DNA of 40,053 nt from JAADEM01 sp965371855 (GCA_965371855.1 CBDUZZ010000040.1:1-40053); one strand, 5' to 3'; positions 1 through 7,750 are shown, counted from the first letter of the stretch. The notes: generated by a model not told the origin, from the letters alone. Numbers and translations: made by a program.

Positions 1-78
1 ATAAGTGAAGAGTTTATCAACAATATATTGGAGGTTTTTAGACAGTCTGACGGTTTGGCTATGGTATGTTGTGGCTAA
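1..78 (+). CDS. possible 3' end of an unidentified gene (partial)
   Basis: An open frame enters from the left edge on the plus strand and ends at TAA (76-78), giving about 25 residues (ISEEFINNIL... ending AMVCCG). The stop falls inside the first palindromic site, as is common for genes ending at cassette boundaries. It runs opposite to the other cassette genes, is too short to identify and could be chance. Confidence 0.2.
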   Translation: MSEEFINNILEVFRQSDGLAMVCCG

Positions 79-174
79 ACTAGCTATAACTTTCCGCTAG
101 CCTTTGTTTTATTTATTATCTCTTATTTCGGGCAATTCACTTACCCACAATATGCTATAGCCGTTGTTGGGCAC
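71..174. repeat. attC-like recombination site 1
   Basis: An imperfect palindrome of 104 bp between the left arm GTGGCTAAAC (71-80) and the right arm GTTGGGCAC (166-174). Both arms contain the core GCTATA close to the outer box. The right box is complementary to GTGCCCAAC at 1828-1836, at the other end of the sulfatase cassette, not to the left box of its own palindrome. That matches the R'/R'' pairing of integron cassettes. Length is within the known attC range. The left half is the weaker one. Confidence 0.5.
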
Positions 175-224
175 TGCAATTTTTAGCGGAAATTTTACAG
201 AGTTACTTTAAAATTTGTTTTTCT

Positions 225-1754
225 TCATTTACGAGATCTTAATTTATCAATTTTTTCTTGTTCTATAGCCAACAAACGAGCCATTTCTATTTTATCATCT
301 TTAACTTTGAAAAACACCAAAGCAGGGTCGTTTACTTTCTCCATCCAAAGTTCCATATCTACTCGATATTTATTAATGATTTCTGTGTATTTAGGATCCT
401 TAATTAAATTATGTAATGCATTAGGGTCATTTTCAAAATCATAAAACTCCTCTACTTTTCTATTGTCAAATAGTTTTACTCGGGCGGCAATTTCAGGATT
501 CGTTTTACCTGCCTTTACCATGGCCTTGTAAGTGTACCCACTTTGAGATTCGTTTCTAAACCTTGTTTCTCCATCGGACCATGCGTTAAAAATATATCCA
601 TATTTAGCATCTTGTATACAACGCATTGGAAATTGTTTTTGGGCACTTGTTTCAAAAAACTGAGTAAATACTTTGTCTCTTCCCTTTTGTTTCTGCCCTA
701 ATAAAGTGGGAACAAACGAAGTTCCATCTATGCCATCAGGTATTTGCAAACCAGCAGCTTCTAAAACTGTTGGGAAAAAATCGATAGCTGAAATAAAATC
801 TTTTTTATTAATTGTATTTGGCATTACTTTTCCTGGCCAACGTACGATCCAAGGTGTGTTTGTTGATTGTAAATAACAGTTGGTTTTAGAAAACGGAAAC
901 GCCATTCCATTATCAGACAAAAACATAACAATAGTATTATCTGCAACTCCTTCTTCTTCTAAAATATCTAAAATTCTACCGACTGTATCGTCTAATCTTC
1001 TAACCGAATTAAAATATTGGGTTACTTCTTTACGTACCAATGGTAATTCAGGTAAAAAACCTGGGATAGTAACTTCGCTTTCATTGTAAATTCGAGAAGG
1101 TTTTAATATTTCATTCCCTTTACTCATCCATTTTTCTTCTTTTTTTGTAAATGCAAACGGACGATGAGGATCATGAGAGTTTGCCATCATATAAAATGGT
1201 TTTCCCTCTTGTTTAGCATTTTTAATTATGTTTTTAGCTTCGGTATAATAACGTTCTTTATTACGCCCCATTCCTAAGTCAGGCATATCTTGCTGAAAAT
1301 CCCACGGTGTTAATTCTTTAGGAGATGAATGTCTTACTTTTCCTAAAATACCTGTGTAATATCCGTTTGTTTTTAAAGTCGTAACAATATCTGGAATGTC
1401 TTTCTTGGTATGAAAAAAACCTTCAATACCACTATTGTGAGAGTATTTACCTGTAGCTAAAATTCCTCTTGAGGGTTGGCATACAGCTACGTTTACATGC
1501 CCATTTTCAAAACGAACTCCCTGTGAAGCCAATTTATCAATGTTGGGGGTAATATTTGGGACTATAGAACCAAAAGCTCCTACTGAATTTTTATTTAAAT
1601 CATCAGCAGTTATTAGTAATATATTTAATATTTCAGTTTTGTTTTCTTCTTGTACAGAAACTCCTATCTCTTCCTTTTTTTTTGCCGACTCACATGCTAT
1701 TAAAACAATTAAAGATCCCAAAAAAAATAGTCTATGCATTGTAACTTTCTTCAT
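225..1754 (-). CDS. sulfatase lipoprotein (formylglycine-dependent, S1 family)
   Basis: A 509-residue secreted sulfatase that hydrolyses sulfate esters, probably on a polysaccharide at the cell surface or in the periplasm. The N-terminus is a lipoprotein signal with lipobox LIAC (Cys21). The alkaline-phosphatase-fold core starts at LLITADD (metal ligands Asp51/Asp52). The signature CQPSRG carries Cys92, which must be converted to formylglycine by a maturase not seen here. SDNG at 280-283 supplies further metal ligands. The start of the core (NILLITADDLN) resembles heparan N-sulfatase/iduronate-sulfatase-like members, but the substrate cannot be read from sequence. It is the only gene of the first cassette, with about 50 bp between its stop and site 1 and about 75 bp between its start and site 2. 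A start at Met6 is equally possible. Family call is firm, substrate unknown. Confidence 0.93.
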   Translation of the reverse strand: MKKVTMHRLFFLGSLIVLIACESAKKKEEIGVSVQEENKTEILNILLITADDLNKNSVGAFGSIVPNITPNIDKLASQGVRFENGHVNVAVCQPSRGILATGKYSHNSGIEGFFHTKKDIPDIVTTLKTNGYYTGILGKVRHSSPKELTPWDFQQDMPDLGMGRNKERYYTEAKNIIKNAKQEGKPFYMMANSHDPHRPFAFTKKEEKWMSKGNEILKPSRIYNESEVTIPGFLPELPLVRKEVTQYFNSVRRLDDTVGRILDILEEEGVADNTIVMFLSDNGMAFPFSKTNCYLQSTNTPWIVRWPGKVMPNTINKKDFISAIDFFPTVLEAAGLQIPDGIDGTSFVPTLLGQKQKGRDKVFTQFFETSAQKQFPMRCIQDAKYGYIFNAWSDGETRFRNESQSGYTYKAMVKAGKTNPEIAARVKLFDNRKVEEFYDFENDPNALHNLIKDPKYTEIINKYRVDMELWMEKVNDPALVFFKVKDDKIEMARLLAIEQEKIDKLRSRK

Positions 1755-1827
1755 AATATTTCAAAAATACAATATCCATTGAATATTAAAAATAAATAGT
1801 AATTGTTATCTTACATGTTGGATTGTT

Positions 1828-1964
1828 GTGCCCAACGGCGAGCATATGCGCCGTGCGGGATTTTAAAGCACTTTCCTGTCAAACAGAAATAAAGGTAAAT
1901 AAAAGTACTTAACTTTATATTTACCTCTATCTCCCGCATGGCGTATGATGCATTGTTAGCGTTC
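1828..1964. repeat. attC-like recombination site 2
   Basis: A 137-bp palindrome. The left arm runs GTGCCCAAC (1828-1836), then GGCGAGCATATGCGCC and GTGCGGGA up to 1860. The right arm begins TCCCGCAT at 1932 and ends in GTTAGCGTTC (1955-1964). The inner arms pair over 9 of 10 bases at 1851-1860/1932-1941, with small bulges nearer the ends. The outermost boxes do not match each other (GCCCAAC against CGCTAAC) but match the far ends of the neighbouring cassettes. The central loop is AT-rich. Confidence 0.65.
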
Positions 1965-1978
1965 GTTTGTCTTCAAAA

Positions 1979-2845
1979 CTACTGATAATCAACCATGTCA
2001 TTATAATTTATAGTAACAGATTGGTTTCCATTTATAGTGACAGTTTGCGGTGCAGGGTCAATTATTTTACCAACTGTTGGTCCTGTTGCAGGATTATTAT
2101 CATCATCCGAGTCTGTATAGATATAAATATCATAAGTGACACCTTCTGTACCTGTCCATACTGTTCCATTAGGTTCCCAGTTACCATCACTTTCTTGCAA
2201 AATAATTGAAGCTGTCCCTGATTGTATCTGAACAAACATTGTTGCAAGAACTTTGTCTGCATTATTTACATTGGTTTCATTTTCTGCATATATCGTTGCC
2301 CACACATAATGCCCGTTTGCAGATTCTGCATTTGTTAGATTAACAGATACATTACCGTCTCCAAGAGAATAATCAACCATGTCATTATAATTTATAGTAA
2401 CAGATTGGTTTCCATTTATAGTGACAGTTTGCGGTGCAGGGTCAATTATTTTACCAACTGTTGGTCCTGTTGCAGGATTATTATCATCATCCGAGTCTGT
2501 ATAGATATAAATATCATAAGTGACACCTTCTGTACCTGTCCATACTGTTCCATTAGGTTCCCAGTTACCATCACTTTCTTGCAAAATAATTGAAGCTGTC
2601 CCTGATTGTATCTGAACAAACATTGTTGCAAGAACTTTGTCTGCATTATTTACATTGGTTTCATTTTCTGCATATATCGTTGCCCACACATAATGCCCGT
2701 TTGCAGATTCTGCATTTGTTAGGTTTACAGTTACAAAACTTGCTGGTTTATTATCTTCATCCTTATCGCAACTGTATAAAAAGAATGTAACTAATCCAGT
2801 TAAAAATAATGTGTAAAGTAATTTTTTTGTTTTTCTTTTTTTCAT
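1979..2845 (-). CDS. lipoprotein of two identical tandem domains, function unknown
   Basis: A 288-residue protein with a lipoprotein signal (lipobox LYSC, Cys26) followed by two copies of a domain of about 128 residues that begins VNLTNAESANGHYVWATIYAE and ends TINYNDMVDY. The copies are identical over about 118 residues, and the DNA is identical too, from about 1985-2338 against 2369-2722 (period 384 bp). Only the linker (SLGDGN) and the start of the first copy differ. The domain contains an acidic stretch (TDSDDDNNPATGPT) that could bind calcium, and reads like a beta-sandwich. I do not recognise a named family. It is the sole gene of cassette 2, with its stop only 14 bp from site 2. Confidence 0.8.
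   Translation of the reverse strand: MKKRKTKKLLYTLFLTGLVTFFLYSCDKDEDNKPASFVTVNLTNAESANGHYVWATIYAENETNVNNADKVLATMFVQIQSGTASIILQESDGNWEPNGTVWTGTEGVTYDIYIYTDSDDDNNPATGPTVGKIIDPAPQTVTINGNQSVTINYNDMVDYSLGDGNVSVNLTNAESANGHYVWATIYAENETNVNNADKVLATMFVQIQSGTASIILQESDGNWEPNGTVWTGTEGVTYDIYIYTDSDDDNNPATGPTVGKIIDPAPQTVTINGNQSVTINYNDMVDYQ
1985..2722. repeat. tandem duplication, 384-bp period
   Basis: Two direct copies inside the lipoprotein gene: about 354 bp (1985-2338 and 2369-2722) appear identical base for base, separated by a 30-bp linker. Identity at the DNA level, including wobble positions, indicates a recent duplication or ongoing gene conversion, so copy number may vary between strains. Confidence 0.9.
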
Positions 2846-2890
2846 GATTGTTTCAATTTAAATTAATATTATATTTATGTTTGTTATAAT

Positions 2891-3026
2891 GAACGCTAAC
2901 GGTTAGTGTATGATTTCGTAAGGGATTGCGGGCTTCAAACCTATCAAATTACCACCTAAACTTGATGCGGGTGAGACCGCTCGAAAACCTCTGAAACCCT
3001 TATGAATTATACACATTGTTAGCCAC
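2891..3026. repeat. attC-like recombination site 3
   Basis: A 136-bp palindrome and the clearest of the four. The left arm is GAACGCTAAC (2891-2900), then GGTTA and GTGTATGATTTCGTAAGGG (2906-2924). The right arm is CCCTTATGAATTATACAC (2997-3014), then ATT and GTTAGCCAC (3018-3026). The arms pair with a few bulged bases. The outer boxes match cassette 2 on the left and cassette 3 on the right. Confidence 0.65.
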
Positions 3027-3054
3027 TTTGCGTTATTAAAACACTCCTGCCTTT

Positions 3055-3798
3055 TTAATTATTGATTTTTTTTTTTGCTAATTCTTCAGTTATAAATGGC
3101 AAGCTAATATGAAAAGCAAAATAACTTCCTTTATTTACATTTGTGCTTAAAGCATCTTTAAAAACGTCTGCCAATCCTTGATAATACCTTAATTGCAAAT
3201 AAACCCCTTTCCCTTTACGAGCCTGTCCTAAAGAATAACCAATACTTGTCATTAAACCATAGTCAATACTATTAGTTTCAGACTTATAATCTTGTTTAAA
3301 GTTTCCATAATCTCCAAAAACCTCAACATTAGATTTTTTTAAAAATGATATTTGAGGGGCAATTCCAAACCTAAACTTTTTATTGTTTGTTTGATAAGCT
3401 ATTAATATTGGTACGTCAATATAATCCAAAAAGAAATCGGTATTTTTATCAATGAATTCTTGATCTAAATCAGGGTTACCAGAGTTCAATGAAAATGATT
3501 CCACTTTTAGTTTTCTTTTTGAAACAAAATAAACCGTTGGGCTTAAATACCAATTTTCGGAAAGCATTAGATTTCCAGCTATACCAAAGTTTAAGCCTGA
3601 TTGGAATTGTTTTGTATTTGAAAGATTAGAGAACTGTGAAAAATTTACACCAAGCTCCATACTAATGTTAAATTTCTCTGATGCTACTTTATCCCCAAAA
3701 ATCAACGCAACAATTGCTGCTTGAGCATTTGTTTTTTGGACTGTTCCGAATACCAAAACAAGTATAATTATCGAATGTGTAATTTTTTTAATAAACAT
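3055..3798 (-). CDS. outer-membrane beta-barrel protein (PorT-like)
   Basis: About 247 residues from the chosen Met (MFIKKITHSI), beginning with a cleavable signal peptide (hydrophobic IIILVLVFGTV, then TNAQA). The rest alternates polar and aromatic strands typical of small Bacteroidota barrels (FNISMELGVNFSQF, NWYLSPTVYFVSKRK, FRFGIAPQISFL, GVYLQLRYYQGLADVF). The frame stays open to 3855, but that extension is encoded by the terminator hairpin of the upstream gene (3817-3853), so the start at 3798 is preferred. It shares cassette 3 with the alkylsulfatase-like gene upstream. Role unknown. Confidence 0.75.
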   Translation of the reverse strand: MFIKKITHSIIILVLVFGTVQKTNAQAAIVALIFGDKVASEKFNISMELGVNFSQFSNLSNTKQFQSGLNFGIAGNLMLSENWYLSPTVYFVSKRKLKVESFSLNSGNPDLDQEFIDKNTDFFLDYIDVPILIAYQTNNKKFRFGIAPQISFLKKSNVEVFGDYGNFKQDYKSETNSIDYGLMTSIGYSLGQARKGKGVYLQLRYYQGLADVFKDALSTNVNKGSYFAFHISLPFITEELAKKKINN

Positions 3799-3816
3799 AT
3801 GATATTTTTTAAAGTT

Positions 3817-3853
3817 AAAAAAAGGAGGTTGCTGTTTAATAGCAACAACCTCC
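3817..3853 (-). terminator. intrinsic terminator after the alkylsulfatase-like gene
   Basis: Read on the minus strand, GGAGGTTGTTGCT pairs with AGCAACCTCC around a 7-nt loop, with one 3-nt bulge, and is followed at once by seven T (3823-3817). It starts 11 bp after the stop codon of the upstream gene and ends about 20 bp before the chosen start of the barrel gene, so it separates the two genes of this cassette. Confidence 0.75.
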
Positions 3854-3864
3854 ATTGTTATTTT

Positions 3865-5859
3865 TTATGGTTCTATAATATTGAACCAAAATTCAAATGT
3901 ATCTAATTTTGATAAAAAATTGAAGTAGGCATCTTGATCACCATCAATTTTGAGCGACCCATCTTTTATTAAATCTTCAAATTTGGCTTGTCCAAGGCTT
4001 ACCTTATCTAGGTCACTTCTTTTTACGTGAATCGTGGCAGTAACATTGTCTGTAATAAACATTCCAAGTCTTGATATAACTGCACCATTGCTAACGATAA
4101 GTCCTACTTTTTCATTAACATCAGATAAATCAAAGTTAAAGTTATATTTTAAGTCCGCATTTTCCGTTCCTTTAAATTGCATCCCGAGATAATTAAAATA
4201 AAGTTCTGTTGACATTCCTTTTATCATATCCGGAGAAACAGTTGAACCTATATCAACATTTAATTTTCCGTTTCTTAATTCTTGCGCTCCTGTTAAATAA
4301 AAGTTCCTCCACGGCCCGGATTCTGCTTGATATCCTAATTGTTCGTATGCATCGGCTAATAAATTTCTTGCGTCTTGATTATTAGGTTCCGCAAAAACTA
4401 AATGGCTCATTACCTCTGCAACCCATCGGTATTCTCCATTATCATAAGACGTTTTTGATTTTGAAATTAAACTTTCTGCTCCACCCATAAATTCAACATA
4501 TTTTTTACCTGATTGAGCTGGTGGTAGTGGATTCAGATTTGAAGGGTTTCCATCAAACCATCCAAAGTATAGTTGGTACTGTGCTTTAATGTCATGGCTA
4601 ACCGAACCATAATAGCCCCTATTATAAAACTCTTTCCCTAAAGCATCGGGCAATTCAATCATATCGGCTAACTCTTTTGGAGTATATCCTTGATTAGCTA
4701 AGCGTAGTGTTTGGTCATGAATAAAGCGATAAGTATCTCTCTGTTTTTCCCAATAAGGAACAATATTTTCATTACCCCAAGTAGGCCAGTGGTGCGTGCC
4801 AAAAGAGACTTCAACTTCTTTACCCCATTTAGCAATACATAAATCTATGTATTTACTCCATTTCTGACCATTTCTTACTTGAGCACCTCTTAAAGTATAT
4901 AAATTATGTAGTGTACGATTTATATTTTCAGCTTGACATAAAGCTTTATATTTTGGAAAATAAAACATCATTTCAGCAGGCGATTCAGATTCAGGGGTAT
5001 AAATAAATTCGATTTCAACTCCATCAATAATTTTGGTTTCACCATCAAAAGAAGAAATAATGTCTGTGGGCTCAATAATACCTGGAATACCTTTGGCAGT
5101 AGTAGTACCTAATCCACTACCGAAGGTTCCTTTTTCATTTTTCTCAAGAAGATTTCCATACATATATGAAGCTCTTCTGCTCATAGCATTCCCAGCCATC
5201 ACATTTTCACTAATTGAGTGTTCAAAGAAACCTTTGGGAGCATAAACTTTAACTGCACCGGAAGCAATCTCTTTTTCTGAGATAACCCCTCTAACTCCTC
5301 CAAAATGATCAATATGAGCGTGTGTAAAAATAACTGCTTTAACAGGATATTCCCCAAGTTGTTCGTTAACCAATTTCATTGCTGCTATTGATGTAGAAGG
5401 AACAGTTAAAGCGTCAATAATTATCCATCCGGTTTTTCCTTTAATTATGGTCATGTTTGCCAAATCAAACCCTCTTATTTGGTAAATATCTTCTGTTACT
5501 TTAAAAAGACCATTTATTGCATTTAATTTACTTTGCCTCCAAAAACTTGGATTTGCTTCATCTGGAGGATTCTTTTTAAGGAAATCAAATTGTTTCATAC
5601 TATAGGAAAAGTCCCCATTATCATTGTTTATAACGCCAGAATCTATTGTAGCAATAAATCCTTTATTAGCATTTTCGAAGTCAACTTGACTCTGAAAATC
5701 TAAATATTCATTTAATGAATTGTTTTCTTTTTGAGTAAAAGAAGTTGCTTCCTTTTGTTCTTTGTCAGTCGTTACCTTTGAACTTTGTTCATTTTGATTT
5801 TGACAACTTGTAGCGAGCAATACGCTTGCTATACCTAATGTTAAGATTGTTTTTTTCAT
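3865..5859 (-). CDS. alkyl sulfatase-like metallo-beta-lactamase-fold lipoprotein (SdsA/BDS1/YjcS type)
   Basis: A 664-residue secreted hydrolase predicted to cleave sulfate from primary alkyl sulfates with a binuclear zinc centre. The signal peptide ends in lipobox ATSC (Cys19). The zinc motif H-x-H-x-D-H is THAHIDHFGG (His180, His182, Asp184, His185). Later parts match the family layout: SPAEMMFYFPKYKALCQAENI, GTHHWPTWGNENI, an alpha-helical dimerisation part (PDALGKEFYNRGYYGSVSHD, YFGWFDGNPSNLNPLPP) and a C-terminal SCP2-like part (about 535-664). Length is close to SdsA1-type enzymes. It opens cassette 3, about 50 bp from the cassette end. Family assignment is strong; the actual substrate is inferred. 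Confidence 0.92.
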   Translation of the reverse strand: MKKTILTLGIASVLLATSCQNQNEQSSKVTTDKEQKEATSFTQKENNSLNEYLDFQSQVDFENANKGFIATIDSGVINNDNGDFSYSMKQFDFLKKNPPDEANPSFWRQSKLNAINGLFKVTEDIYQIRGFDLANMTIIKGKTGWIIIDALTVPSTSIAAMKLVNEQLGEYPVKAVIFTHAHIDHFGGVRGVISEKEIASGAVKVYAPKGFFEHSISENVMAGNAMSRRASYMYGNLLEKNEKGTFGSGLGTTTAKGIPGIIEPTDIISSFDGETKIIDGVEIEFIYTPESESPAEMMFYFPKYKALCQAENINRTLHNLYTLRGAQVRNGQKWSKYIDLCIAKWGKEVEVSFGTHHWPTWGNENIVPYWEKQRDTYRFIHDQTLRLANQGYTPKELADMIELPDALGKEFYNRGYYGSVSHDIKAQYQLYFGWFDGNPSNLNPLPPAQSGKKYVEFMGGAESLISKSKTSYDNGEYRWVAEVMSHLVFAEPNNQDARNLLADAYEQLGYQAESGPWRNFYLTGAQELRNGKLNVDIGSTVSPDMIKGMSTELYFNYLGMQFKGTENADLKYNFNFDLSDVNEKVGLIVSNGAVISRLGMFITDNVTATIHVKRSDLDKVSLGQAKFEDLIKDGSLKIDGDQDAYFNFLSKLDTFEFWFNIIEP

Positions 5860-5908
5860 TGGCTACTCATTTTTAAAGTTATTTATAAATTATTATTTGT
5901 CTTGCATT

Positions 5909-6000
5909 GTGGCTAACTACTTGCTAAACGCAACCCAATTCCATTTATTTCTTCTTTGTGCTTCGTAATAAGGCATACTAAGTGGCTATAGTTTAACGGC
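5909..6000. repeat. degenerate attC-like site 4 or array border
   Basis: GTGGCTAAC (5909-5917) is complementary to the box at 3018-3026 and so closes cassette 3. The rest, up to GTTTAACGGC (5991-6000), forms only a patchy palindrome (ACTTGCTAAACGC against GCATACTAAGT). No partner for the right box is seen further right, so this may be the end of the array, a decayed site or an attI-like junction. Confidence 0.35.
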
Positions 6001-6103
6001 TCTCTGTTTTTGTTTTGTTTGGTTCATAATAAATATAGCGATTAGCTAAGGAACAAAGATATATAATTCCCCGTACCTTATTGCAAATTAATTTATAATT
6101 TAA

Positions 6104-6265
6104 AATGACTATCCGGATCGTTGCCTAATCCGCAAATTGATTTTCCCTGTTAACCCCAGCCCTAAAGGGAGCAGTGACAATCAATTCGCTCCCTTTAGGG
6201 TCGGGGTTAACGAATTGATATTTAGAGCTATTTGTCATGTTTAGGTAGTAATACGGATAACCATT
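6104..6265. mobile_element. MITE-like element, copy A (162 bp)
   Basis: The ends are imperfect inverted repeats: AATGACTATCCGGATCGTTGCCTA at the left and, read from the right end inward, AATGGTTATCCGTATTACTACCTA. The same ends bound a second element at 32132-32467. Inside is a long hairpin, GTTAACCCCAGCCCTAAAGGGAGC against GCTCCCTTTAGGGTCGGGGTTAAC (about 6150-6211). No coding capacity. Together with the flanking sequence this fills the 5860-6340 gap. Confidence 0.6.
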
Positions 6266-6298
6266 TAATTTAATTATACCGAAGTTTAACATCTCTTT

Positions 6299-6329
6299 GT
6301 AACCATACTTGTGTATAGTATGGGGTTAC
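6299..6329. repeat. hairpin downstream of the cyclase-HD gene
   Basis: GTAACCATACT pairs with AGTATGGGGTTAC with two bulged bases around a 7-nt loop. It lies 12 bp past the stop of the minus-strand cyclase gene. No U-tract follows on that strand, so it may be a 3'-end stabiliser or weak terminator. Confidence 0.4.
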
Positions 6330-6340
6330 CTATATTTGAT

Positions 6341-7750
6341 TTATGATGCTTTGCTAACGTTTGACTTAAACAGCTCTTTAAGTCTATTAATCTGATTTTG
6401 CTTATTTACTTCACGTAAATGACGTGCTGTTTTGGTGTAATATTGATGGTTTTTAATAAAATTGATTTGTAACATATTCCATTCATCAATAGAACCAATC
6501 ATGTTATTTTCTTTTAACTCTTTGTATAGCAGATTTGAAACAGGAATAAAGTCACTTCTTCCAAGATAATCAAGGTCGGAATCACAAATTACCTGTTCAA
6601 GTTTATCTTTTGGTGAGGGTGGAAATTTTGTAGACATAATTAGCCTGCAAACTGTATCAATGTTTTCTTTTGGGTAGTTATAGTTTGTAAGTATATCTTT
6701 TGCTATTTGTGCACCATGTTCTTCATGGTTTTTGTAATCAATTGTATGACCACTATCGTGAAAAAGTCCTGCCAGCTTAAGAAGTAAGATTTCTTCTTCG
6801 GTGAGACCTTCTGCCCATCCGATTAATTCTACCTCAGTAATTACATCAATAGTATGTTTAATATTATGATAGTAAAGATTTTTTGGTAGTTTCTTTTCAA
6901 GTATGTCAAGTAGTTCTTCCTGTATATCTAAAAATTGGATAAGTCCGTAATTAGTATGGAAAGCCCTGTTTGTTTTAAGTGGGTCTTCTTTTGACTGAAA
7001 CCCGGATAAAAAACCCTGTGCTTTGTACATTCCTAATGTGCCACTATATTTTACAGGCATTTCCCCCGATGATTCAAACTTAAAGAACTCTTTAATCAGT
7101 TCATAAGTCATTACGGATATATTAATGTCTCCCGGTTTTGATGCTCTTCCTATACGAGATGAAACATTTGCACTTTCGCCGGAGATAGAATATGGTGAGT
7201 TTTTCTTTCCTGTTGCTTTCCCATATACAGGTCCGGTATGAATACCTAAACTAATCTTCCAGAATGGGTTTTTGTCACCGTTGATGATTTCCTTTTTTAC
7301 AGTGTGCTGCATTTCTAAAGCAGCCATGACAATATCTATTGGATTTGTACGGTTCTCTTCCTGTATTCCTGCTACAAAAAGGAAAGAATCTCCAATGGTT
7401 TTTATCTTAATGATATTATGTTTTTTTGCAATCTCATCAAATCTTCTGTACAATTCATCTAAAGTGTCAATGAGCATTTGTGCATCAGGACGACTATTTA
7501 ATTCGTCAAATCCGTGAATGTTGGCAAATAAGACAGAAGCCATTTTGAATTTCTTCATTTTCTGTTCAGGGCTTTTAAGCCTGGCCTCTATCTCTTCAAA
7601 AGAGTGTTCAGATAATAAATTCAGGTATTTTTCATTCTGACGTTGTAGTAGCTCATAGCGTCCGACCAGCCCCTGAAGTTGTTCGTTTAGATCTTTGCTC
7701 CGGTTGGCAAGTCTGGTAATCCTTAAAATGTAATCTTCAATACTTTCCAT
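6341..7750 (-). CDS. class III nucleotide cyclase-like domain fused to an HD domain
   Basis: A 469-residue soluble protein. Residues 1-66 look like a coiled coil (RYELLQRQNEKYLNLLSEHSFEEIEARL). Residues about 70-240 form a class III adenylate/guanylate cyclase homology domain: VLFANIHGF, KTIGDSFLFVAG, LGIHTGPVYG and SGESANVSSRI. The second metal-binding Asp (Asp121), a Lys of the base site (Lys117) and the transition-state Asn195/Arg199 are present. The first metal-binding Asp, normally in FADIxGF, is Asn77 (codon AAC). Residues about 265-465 form an HD phosphohydrolase domain with His294, His298, LFHDSGH (His330/Asp331) and Asp389/Asp391. It may make or break a cyclic nucleotide, or only bind nucleotide through the cyclase part. 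It stands alone between repeats, without an obvious operon partner. Confidence 0.85.
   Translation of the reverse strand: MESIEDYILRITRLANRSKDLNEQLQGLVGRYELLQRQNEKYLNLLSEHSFEEIEARLKSPEQKMKKFKMASVLFANIHGFDELNSRPDAQMLIDTLDELYRRFDEIAKKHNIIKIKTIGDSFLFVAGIQEENRTNPIDIVMAALEMQHTVKKEIINGDKNPFWKISLGIHTGPVYGKATGKKNSPYSISGESANVSSRIGRASKPGDINISVMTYELIKEFFKFESSGEMPVKYSGTLGMYKAQGFLSGFQSKEDPLKTNRAFHTNYGLIQFLDIQEELLDILEKKLPKNLYYHNIKHTIDVITEVELIGWAEGLTEEEILLLKLAGLFHDSGHTIDYKNHEEHGAQIAKDILTNYNYPKENIDTVCRLIMSTKFPPSPKDKLEQVICDSDLDYLGRSDFIPVSNLLYKELKENNMIGSIDEWNMLQINFIKNHQYYTKTARHLREVNKQNQINRLKELFKSNVSKAS

Larger units (their letters stand above)
71..6000 (-). mobile_element. integron-like cassette array (three cassettes, no integrase in window)
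   Basis: Three gene units are each bounded by short perfectly complementary boxes: GTTGGGCAC/GTGCCCAAC (166-174 and 1828-1836), GTTAGCGTTC/GAACGCTAAC (1955-1964 and 2891-2900) and GTTAGCCAC/GTGGCTAAC (3018-3026 and 5909-5917). Between units lie long imperfect palindromes with AAC and GTT at their ends. Integron cassettes behave this way, because cleavage inside G/TTRRRY leaves the first bases of a cassette complementary to its own R'' box. Genes fill the units almost completely and all run on the minus strand, so the array probably reads leftward and continues beyond the window. No tyrosine recombinase or attI is visible, so it could be a cluster of attC sites lacking an integrase. The right border (about 5909-6000) is degenerate. 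Confidence 0.6.

Noticed and set aside
1985..2722. CRISPR-like or other short direct-repeat array
   Set aside because: There are only two copies of 354 bp within one reading frame; it is a domain duplication.
71..3026. Intergenic palindromes as insertion-sequence terminal repeats around each gene
   Set aside because: The complementary boxes face inward around genes that encode no transposase, differ from unit to unit, and are joined by long bulged palindromes. Cassette-type recombination explains this better.
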